In this document: one piece after another, positions 55,464 to 61,813 of the stretch | How positions within the stretch are numbered: the stretch's first letter is position 1 | How the letters are laid out: every line of letters starts with the position of its first letter | NCBI GenBank assembly: GCA_023442945.1 | Contig: JAEZWW010000018.1 | Coordinates: 1-64,000, forward strand | Length of the DNA: 64,000 bases | Source: Pseudomonadota bacterium | Lineage (GTDB): Bacteria > Pseudomonadota > Gammaproteobacteria > Burkholderiales > Burkholderiaceae_C | Direction: 5' to 3' | Made by a program: the position numbers and the translations under genes | Notes under the pieces: model-generated | What the model was told of the DNA's origin: nothing | The model's input: only the letters and a program-made list of their open reading frames with translations | Databases searched by the model: none

Positions 55464-57470
55464 GTGTACGACACCGAATTCCTTGACATTCCTGCGCTGC
55501 GCAGCGTGAGCGGCACCGTCCGCCTGCCAGGCTCCAAGAGCATTTCCAACCGCGTGCTGCTGCTGGCGGCACTGTGCGATGGCCGCACTGTGGTGCACGA
55601 CCTGCTGGATTCGGACGACACCCGCGTCATGCTGGACGCTTTGCGCGCGCTGGGCTGCGGCGTGCAGGTCGATGGCTTCCGCGCCACGATCGATGGCCTG
55701 GGCGACCGCCCGCGCCAGCCGCAGGCCGACCTGTTCCTGGGCAACGCCGGCACGGCCATGCGCCCCCTCACCGCCGCGCTGGCGGTGCTGGGTGGGGACT
55801 ACCAGTTGCGCGGCATTGCCCGCATGCACGAGCGGCCCATCGGCGACCTGGTCGACGCCTTGCGCGCCCTGGGCTGCCAGATCGACTACCTCGGCACGGC
55901 CGGTTACCCGCCGCTGCGCATTGGCCAACCCACGCTGCGGCTGGACCAGCCGATCGCCGTGCGCGGCGACGTCTCCAGTCAATTCCTGACCGCGCTGCTG
56001 CTGGCGCTGCCCTTGGCGGCTGGTCAGCCAGGCGGGCGCGACGTGGTCATCGAGGTCGTGGGCGAACTGATTTCGCGCCCCTACGTCGACATCACGCTGC
56101 AGCTGCTGGCGCGCTTTGGCGTGCACGTGCAGCGCGACGGCTGGTCGCGCTTCACCATTCCCAACGGCAGCCGCTACCGCTCGCCAGGCGAAATCCATGT
56201 CGAGGCGGACGCATCTTCTGCTAGCTATTTCATAGCTGCCTCCGCAATTTCAGAGCCGGCTAGCGGCCAAAATGGCTTGAAAATCGAAGGTGTGGGCGAA
56301 CAATCCATCCAAGGCGACATCCGCTTCGTCGAGGCCGCCCGCGCCATGGGCGCCGAGATCGAAAGCGGCCCCAACTGGCTGCAGGTGCGCCGCGGTGCCT
56401 GGCCGCTAAAGGCGATCGATCTGGACTGCAACCACATCCCGGATGCGGCCATGACACTGGCCGCCATGGCGCTCTACGCCGATGGCCCCAGCACGCTGCG
56501 CAACATCGCGTCCTGGCGCGTCAAGGAAACCGACCGCATCGCCGCCATGGCGACCGAGTTGCGCAAGCTGGGGGCACAAGTCGAAGAAGGCGCGGACTTC
56601 ATCCGGGTCACCCCGCCGGATCCCACCACCGGCTGGCACGCCGCCTCGCTGCACACCTATGACGACCACCGCATGGCCATGTGCGGCTCGCTCGCGGCGT
56701 TCAACCCGGCACGTCTGCCGGTGCGCATTGAGGACCCGCGCTGTGTGGGCAAGACCTTCCCCGGCTATTTCGAGACGCTGTTCGCGGTCGCCGAGGCATC
56801 GGTCCCCGTGCCCGTGCTTTGTGTGGATGGCCCCACCGCGTCCGGCAAGGGCACGCTGGCCGCGGCGGTGGCGCACCGTTTGGGCTACCACTACCTCGAC
56901 TCCGGCGCGCTGTACCGATTGACCGGCCTGGCCGCCCGGCAGGCCCAGTTGGCGCCGGAAGCGGTCAATGAGGCTGAAATCGCCGCCCTGGCGCGCGGTC
57001 TGCCGGTGCAGTTTCGCGCCGACCGCGTCTGGCTGGGCGGCCAGGAGGTCACGGACCAGATCCGCACCGAAGCCGCGGGCATGGATGCTTCCCGCGTCTC
57101 CGCCTTACCCAGCGTGCGCGAGGCGCTCCTGGATTTGCAGCACAGCTTTGCCCGTTTGCCGGGGCTCGTGGCCGACGGGCGCGACATGGGCACGCAGATT
57201 TTTCCCTTTGCGCCGCTCAAGGTGTTCCTCACCGCGGACGCCGCCCAACGCGCGGACCGGCGCCATAAGCAGTTGATTTCCAAGGGAATTTCAGCTAATA
57301 TCGACATTCTTCGCGCCGACTTGGCTGCACGCGACGCTCGGGATTCATCCCGGGCTGTAGCGCCTCTCAAGCCCGCGCAAGATGCGCTGCTGCTGGACAA
57401 CTCGCAACTGTCGATCGAAGAATCGGTTGAACAAGTGCTTGGCTGGTGGCAGGCACGCCAGCCGTTCTAG
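55464..57470 (+). CDS. aroA-cmk: Fused 3-phosphoshikimate 1-carboxyvinyltransferase/cytidylate kinase
   Basis: 668 residues from GTG 55464 (VYDTEFLDIPALRSVSGTV). AroA part, residues 1 to about 440: PGSKSISNRVLLLAAL, LGNAGTAMRPLTAAL, RMHERPIGDLVDAL, VSSQFLTALLLALP, RVKETDRIAAM, and the end YDDHRMAMCGSLAAF. The Cmk part begins at about 446: VLCVDGPTASGKGTLAAAVA (P-loop), YLDSGALYRLTG, GRDMGTQIFP. The fusion makes EPSP and phosphorylates CMP; such fusions are known in Comamonadaceae. At residues 251-273 the segment SYFIAASAISEPASGQN is encoded by repeat copy 16, with codons (ATA, TTG, AAA) unlike the rest of the gene. Confidence 0.96.
   Translation: MYDTEFLDIPALRSVSGTVRLPGSKSISNRVLLLAALCDGRTVVHDLLDSDDTRVMLDALRALGCGVQVDGFRATIDGLGDRPRQPQADLFLGNAGTAMRPLTAALAVLGGDYQLRGIARMHERPIGDLVDALRALGCQIDYLGTAGYPPLRIGQPTLRLDQPIAVRGDVSSQFLTALLLALPLAAGQPGGRDVVIEVVGELISRPYVDITLQLLARFGVHVQRDGWSRFTIPNGSRYRSPGEIHVEADASSASYFIAASAISEPASGQNGLKIEGVGEQSIQGDIRFVEAARAMGAEIESGPNWLQVRRGAWPLKAIDLDCNHIPDAAMTLAAMALYADGPSTLRNIASWRVKETDRIAAMATELRKLGAQVEEGADFIRVTPPDPTTGWHAASLHTYDDHRMAMCGSLAAFNPARLPVRIEDPRCVGKTFPGYFETLFAVAEASVPVPVLCVDGPTASGKGTLAAAVAHRLGYHYLDSGALYRLTGLAARQAQLAPEAVNEAEIAALARGLPVQFRADRVWLGGQEVTDQIRTEAAGMDASRVSALPSVREALLDLQHSFARLPGLVADGRDMGTQIFPFAPLKVFLTADAAQRADRRHKQLISKGISANIDILRADLAARDARDSSRAVAPLKPAQDALLLDNSQLSIEESVEQVLGWWQARQPF
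56213..56282 (-). repeat. Dispersed repeat copy 16, orientation B, inside aroA
   Basis: GCTAGCTATTTCATAGCTGC then CTCCGCAATTTCAGAGCCGG and CTAGCGGCCAAAATGG. It covers the conserved SYF(I/L)AA motif and the turn after it. Confidence 0.72.
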
Positions 57471-57498
57471 CCCACAAGGCTTGCACTGGCGCACCACG

Positions 57499-57530
57499 GC
57501 CGGCTGGGGTTCAAGCCCTTGCCGGCTTTT
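57499..57530 (+). terminator. Likely terminator after aroA-cmk
   Basis: GCCGGC (57499-57504) pairs with GCCGGC (57521-57526), with inner GGG/CCC pairing, then TTTT. It lies 28 bases after the stop, before the rpsA leader. Confidence 0.65.
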
Positions 57531-57692
57531 CGTTCCGTCTGACCTCCCTCCTGCGCGTCAGCAGCGCACTGGGTCAGGCGGTTGACCAACCCTTAACCCG
57601 CGGCCTTGTGGCCGTCACCTTCCGACCACAGTCTTTTAGAAACGATAGCAATCGTGCCGTCGTGAACCTGTGTGTGCGGACAAGGAACATTC

Positions 57693-59372
57693 ATGTCTGA
57701 ATCTTTTGCCCAGTTGTTCGAAGAGTCCCTGCAGCGCACCGAAATGCGCCCGGGTGAAGTCATCACTGCCGAAGTGGTGCGCGTCGAACACAACTTCGTC
57801 GTGGTCAACGCCGGTCTCAAATCCGAAGCGTACATCCCAATCGAAGAATTCAAGAACGACACCGGCGGCCTCGAAGTCGAGCCCGGCCAGTTCGTGCCCG
57901 TCGCCATCGGCTCCATCGAAAACGGCTACGGCGACACCATCCTGAGCCGTGACACGGCCAAGCGCCTGGCCTCCTGGCTGGCCCTGGAAAAAGCCCTGGA
58001 TTCGGGCGACTTCGTCACCGGCACAACCGCTGGCAAGGTCAAGGGCGGCCTGACGGTGCTGGTCAACGGCATCCGCGCCTTCCTGCCGGGTTCGCTGGTC
58101 GACACGCGTCCCACCAAGGACCTGACGCCCTACGAAAACAAGACCATGGAGTTCAAGGTCATCAAGCTGGACCGCAAGCGCAACAACGTTGTGCTGTCGC
58201 GCCGCGCGGTGGTCGAGGCGTCGATGGGCGAAGAGCGTGCCAAGCTGATGGAAACGCTGAAAGAAGGCGCCATCGTCAACGGCGTGGTCAAGAACATCAC
58301 CGAATACGGTGCGTTCGTGGACCTGGGCGGCATCGACGGCCTGCTGCACATCACCGACATGGCATGGCGTCGCGTGCGCCACCCGTCGGAAGTGGTGCAG
58401 ACCGGTCAGGAAATCCAGGCCAAGATCCTCAAGTTCGACACCGAGAAAAACCGCGTCTCGCTGGGTCTCAAGCAGATGGGCGACGACCCCTGGCTGGGCG
58501 TGTCGCGTCGCTACCCCTCGGGCACGCGCATGTTCGGCAAGGTCACCAACATCGCCGACTACGGCGCGTTCGTCGAGCTGGAGCCCGGTATCGAAGGCCT
58601 GGTCCACGTGTCCGAAATGGACTGGACCAACAAGAACGTGGCCCCGTCCAAGATCGTGTCGCTGGGCGACGAGGTCGAAGTCATGGTGCTCGAGATCGAC
58701 GAAGACAAGCGCCGCATCTCCCTGGGCATGAAGCAAACGCGTGCCAACCCTTGGCAAGAATTCGCTCAAAACACCAAGCGCGGCGACCGTGTCAAGGGCC
58801 CGATCAAGTCGATCACCGACTTTGGCGTGTTCGTGGGCCTGGCTGCCGGCATCGACGGCCTGGTGCACCTGTCCGACCTGTCCTGGAACGAGCCCGGCGA
58901 AGCCGCCGTGCGCAACTACAAGAAGGGCCAGGACGTTGAAGCCATCGTGTTGGCCGTGGACGTGGACCGCGAGCGCATCAGCCTGGGCATCAAGCAACTG
59001 GACCAGGACCCGTTCACGACCTTCGTCACCGTCAACGACAAGGGCCAGATCGTCACCGGCACCGTGCACTCCGTGGATGCCAAGGGCGCCGAGATCGACC
59101 TGGGCAACGAAGTCATGGGCTACCTGCGCGCTTCGGAAATCAGCCGCGACCGCGTTGAAGACGCCAGCCAGGTGCTGAAGGTCGGCGACGAGGTGAACGC
59201 CGTGGTGGTCAACGTCGACCGCAAGACGCGCAACATCCAGCTGTCGATCAAGGCCAAGGACGCTGTCGACCAGCAGGAAGCCATGGCCAACCTGAGCCAG
59301 AACACCGGCACCGCCGGCACGACCAGCCTGGGCGCCCTGCTGCGCGCCAAGCTGGACAACAACGAGAAGTAA
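57693..59372 (+). CDS. rpsA: 30S ribosomal protein S1
   Basis: 559 residues from ATG 57693 with AAGGAAC upstream. Six S1/OB-fold repeats follow one another, with the typical glycine-rich starts (GEVITAEVVRVEHNFVVVNA; GAIVNGVVKNITEYGAFVDL; GTRMFGKVTNIADYGAFVEL; GDRVKGPIKSITDFGVFVGL; GQIVTGTVHSVDAKGAEIDL). S1 brings mRNA to the 30S subunit. The order cmk-rpsA-ihfB is standard for proteobacteria. A region of about 220 bases upstream probably carries the promoter and a leader for S1 autocontrol. Confidence 0.98.
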   Translation: MSESFAQLFEESLQRTEMRPGEVITAEVVRVEHNFVVVNAGLKSEAYIPIEEFKNDTGGLEVEPGQFVPVAIGSIENGYGDTILSRDTAKRLASWLALEKALDSGDFVTGTTAGKVKGGLTVLVNGIRAFLPGSLVDTRPTKDLTPYENKTMEFKVIKLDRKRNNVVLSRRAVVEASMGEERAKLMETLKEGAIVNGVVKNITEYGAFVDLGGIDGLLHITDMAWRRVRHPSEVVQTGQEIQAKILKFDTEKNRVSLGLKQMGDDPWLGVSRRYPSGTRMFGKVTNIADYGAFVELEPGIEGLVHVSEMDWTNKNVAPSKIVSLGDEVEVMVLEIDEDKRRISLGMKQTRANPWQEFAQNTKRGDRVKGPIKSITDFGVFVGLAAGIDGLVHLSDLSWNEPGEAAVRNYKKGQDVEAIVLAVDVDRERISLGIKQLDQDPFTTFVTVNDKGQIVTGTVHSVDAKGAEIDLGNEVMGYLRASEISRDRVEDASQVLKVGDEVNAVVVNVDRKTRNIQLSIKAKDAVDQQEAMANLSQNTGTAGTTSLGALLRAKLDNNEK

Positions 59373-59382
59373 AGCCTTCTTG

Positions 59383-59407
59383 CACGGCCGGTCGGTGACT
59401 GGCCGTG
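59383..59407 (+). terminator. Hairpin between rpsA and ihfB
   Basis: CACGGCC / GGCCGTG stem with an 11-base interior that can also pair (GTC/GAC). No T run follows, so it may only modulate read-through into ihfB. Confidence 0.4.
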
Positions 59408-59414
59408 ACTGCCC

Positions 59415-59729
59415 ATGACACGATCCGATCTGGTGGAAATGCTGGCCGAACGCTTCGGCCAGCTTACGCACAAAGACGCCGACGCGGCCGTCAAGACCAT
59501 TCTTGACGCCATGGCGGACGCCTTGGTGCGTGGCCACCGGATCGAAATCCGTGGGTTTGGCAGCTTCGCGATCAACCGGCGTCCGCCCCGGCTGGGCCGC
59601 AACCCCCGCACCGGCGAAAGCGTGCCCATCCCTGAACGCAGGGTGCCGCACTTCAAGCCGGGTAAGGCGCTGCGTGAAGCCGTGGGCAGCCAGCCCGTCG
59701 AGTACCCTGGCGCCACTGGTCCTGGCTGA
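59415..59729 (+). CDS. ihfB: Integration host factor beta subunit
   Basis: 104 residues. The HU/IHF family pattern is complete: SDLVEMLAERFGQLTHKDAD, IRGFGSFAINRRPPRLGRNP and ERRVPHFKPGKALRE, with the intercalating Pro in RNPRTGESVPIPE. With IhfA it bends DNA at specific sites and affects transcription, replication and recombination. It lies 42 bases after rpsA. Confidence 0.96.
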   Translation: MTRSDLVEMLAERFGQLTHKDADAAVKTILDAMADALVRGHRIEIRGFGSFAINRRPPRLGRNPRTGESVPIPERRVPHFKPGKALREAVGSQPVEYPGATGPG

Positions 59730-59786
59730 TAGCGATCGACACAAGACAATAGAAACTAGAATCTTCCCGAACCTCGTGGAAGATTC

Positions 59787-60089
59787 ATGTCCAAGCTCAC
59801 AAGGCTGCTGAAGTGGATACTGAAGGCAGCCATTTTTTTTGCCCTGTTCGCCTTCGCGCTCAATAACCAACAAGACGCCACCGTGCACCTGTTGTTTGGC
59901 CACCAGTGGCGCGCACCAATGATGCTGATCGTGCTGGTGGCTTTTGCCTCCGGGCTGGTCGTCGGCGTTCTGGGCATGCTGCCAGGCTGGTGGGCCAGGC
60001 GCAAAGCAACCAGCCATCCGGCTGCTGACCGCCATTCGAACATGGCGCCCCTGGACGACACCTTGATTCCCCCCTCCCATGGAGTTTGA
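59787..60089 (+). CDS. lapA: LapA family inner-membrane protein
   Basis: 100 residues. Two membrane segments (about 13-25 and 43-65) and the DUF1049 pattern ALNNQQDATVHLLFGHQWRA. LapA works with LapB and FtsH in controlling LpxC, and thus lipopolysaccharide synthesis. The last 11 bases overlap lapB. The C-terminal 25 residues are hydrophilic. Confidence 0.93.
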   Translation: MSKLTRLLKWILKAAIFFALFAFALNNQQDATVHLLFGHQWRAPMMLIVLVAFASGLVVGVLGMLPGWWARRKATSHPAADRHSNMAPLDDTLIPPSHGV

Positions 60090-61239
60090 CCTCAGCTGGC
60101 TGCTGCTCGGCGTTCCGATCGTCTTCGCGCTGGGCTGGCTCGCTTCCCGGCTTGATCTGCGCCAGTTGCGCATCGAGAACCGGCAGGCCCCTAAAGCCTA
60201 TTTCAAAGGCCTCAACTACCTGCTCAACGAGCAGCAGGACCAGGCCATCGACGCTTTCATTGAAGCGGTTCAGCGCGATCCGGACACGACTGAGCTGCAT
60301 TTCGCCCTGGGCAACCTGTTCCGCCGGCGCGGCGAATACGAGCGCGCGGTGCGGGTGCACGAGCACCTGCTATCGCGTGCCGACCTGCCCCTGGCCGATC
60401 GGGAGCGCGCTCAGCACGCGCTGGCGTTGGACTTTCTGAAGGCGGGCCTGCTCGACCGCGCCGAGGAAGCCCTGCGCAAGCTGGACGGCACGCGCTACCA
60501 GGATCAGGCCTGGTTGACCTTGCTGTCCCTCTACGAGCGCGGGCGCGACTGGCCCCAGGCGACCGAGGTAGCGCAACGGCTGGCTGAGCGCCAGCAAGGC
60601 GACTTCACCCACCGCTTGTCACATTACCTGTGCGAGCAGGCTGCTGTCGCGCAGGCCAAGCAGCACGATCTCTCCCGCGCCCAGCAACTGTTGCGCCAGG
60701 CCATCGCCGGTGCGCCGGACGCCGCCCGGCCGCGCATCCAACTGGCTGGCTCCATGGCAGCTCAGGGCGACAGTCCAGGCGCTTTCGAACAGTTGGTCGA
60801 CCTGGAAGGGCACGCGCCGCAGGCCTTACCCCTGGTCGCCAGCGAACTGGTGCGCATCGGCAACGACATTGGCGCGTTGGAGCGTGCGGCCACCGTCCTG
60901 CAACGCCGGTACGCGGTCGACCCGTCGGTCGATATCGCCGACGCCCTGGTACAGGCCGAGGTGCTTGCTGGCACCCCGCTCAAGCAAGCCCGGGAAGGCT
61001 ATGTGCGGCACATGGCACAGGAGCCGTCCCTGATCGCCGCCTCGCGCTGGCTCAGTCAGGAGAGCTTTGCCCATGACGGCGCGCACGAGGTCGTGCAGCG
61101 CTCGATCGAGGACGCGGCGCGGCCTCTGGCACGCTACCGCTGCGCGGCCTGCGGCTTTGAAGCCCAGGGCTACTTCTGGCAGTGCCCTGGCTGCCAGGCG
61201 TGGGACAGTTTTCCACCGCGCCGAATAGAAGAGTTGTAG
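60079..61239 (+). CDS. lapB: Lipopolysaccharide assembly protein LapB
   Basis: 386 residues. An N-terminal membrane anchor (LLLGVPIVFALGWLASRLDL) is followed by the family segment YFKGLNYLLNEQQDQAIDAF, then about nine TPR repeats. A C-terminal rubredoxin-like metal site (YRCAACGFEAQGYFWQCPGC) ends in WDSFPP. It is an adaptor that brings LpxC to FtsH in the inner membrane. It is coupled to lapA by an overlap, as in E. coli. Confidence 0.96.
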   Translation: MEFDLSWLLLGVPIVFALGWLASRLDLRQLRIENRQAPKAYFKGLNYLLNEQQDQAIDAFIEAVQRDPDTTELHFALGNLFRRRGEYERAVRVHEHLLSRADLPLADRERAQHALALDFLKAGLLDRAEEALRKLDGTRYQDQAWLTLLSLYERGRDWPQATEVAQRLAERQQGDFTHRLSHYLCEQAAVAQAKQHDLSRAQQLLRQAIAGAPDAARPRIQLAGSMAAQGDSPGAFEQLVDLEGHAPQALPLVASELVRIGNDIGALERAATVLQRRYAVDPSVDIADALVQAEVLAGTPLKQAREGYVRHMAQEPSLIAASRWLSQESFAHDGAHEVVQRSIEDAARPLARYRCAACGFEAQGYFWQCPGCQAWDSFPPRRIEEL

Positions 61240-61328
61240 GCGCCCGACGCGGCTGTCAACCTGAGCGCGTCACGCGCCGTTACAGCAGAACCGCGGCCAT
61301 GTGGTCGCGGCCAACCGGAGGGACACCC

Positions 61329-61730
61329 ATGTGGAAGAAATTGCTGGCCGCGCTGGCCATGTTTTACGCCGCCATGTCGTTTGCAGCGGTCGACGCCAAC
61401 ACCGCGACGGCGGCCGAGTTGGACAGCGTCAAGGGCATCGGCCCGGGCATGTCCACGCGCATCATCGATGAGCGCAAGAAGTCGCCCTTCAAAGACTGGT
61501 CCGACCTGATCTCGCGCGTCAAAGGTGTGGGCAACAAGAACGCTGCCAAGTTTTCCACGGGCGGCCTGACCGTGAACGGCGCCGCCTACAGCGGCGCGCC
61601 GGCGGCAGCGCCGGCCGCCAAGCCCGCCGCACAGACGGCACCCGCAGCCGCCAAGCCGGCTGTCCCAGCCGCGCCTGCGGCGCCAACCGTGGGCACCAAA
61701 CCGGCGGCGGCCGCAGCAACCAAACCCTGA
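61329..61730 (+). CDS. ComEA-like helix-hairpin-helix protein
   Basis: 133 residues from ATG 61329 with GGAGG eight bases upstream. A signal peptide ends at AMSFAA. One helix-hairpin-helix unit pair follows (VDANTATAAELDSVKGIGPG; WSDLISRVKGVGNKNAAKFS), which binds DNA without sequence preference. The rest is an Ala/Pro/Lys-rich tail. Similar small secreted proteins serve in DNA uptake in ComEA-containing bacteria; a role in competence here is inference. It ends 83 bases before the convergent oxoprolinase gene. Confidence 0.88.
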   Translation: MWKKLLAALAMFYAAMSFAAVDANTATAAELDSVKGIGPGMSTRIIDERKKSPFKDWSDLISRVKGVGNKNAAKFSTGGLTVNGAAYSGAPAAAPAAKPAAQTAPAAAKPAVPAAPAAPTVGTKPAAAAATKP

Positions 61731-61813
61731 CGTTCTCCTGAGCCAGTCGGCATTGGGCCGGCGGCCCGATGCCTGGACTACCCGCAAGCGGCTGCGTGCC
61801 GCTTGCGTCGTTT

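Noticed and set aside
547..56282. Repeat family as a CRISPR array
   Set aside because: Copies are kilobases apart, in both orientations, with no regular spacers and no cas genes.
57240..57370. Possible repeat copy in the cmk part
   Set aside because: Only a short AATTTCAGCTAATAT match; the core CTGCGCAG and the GCCCTACA arm are absent.
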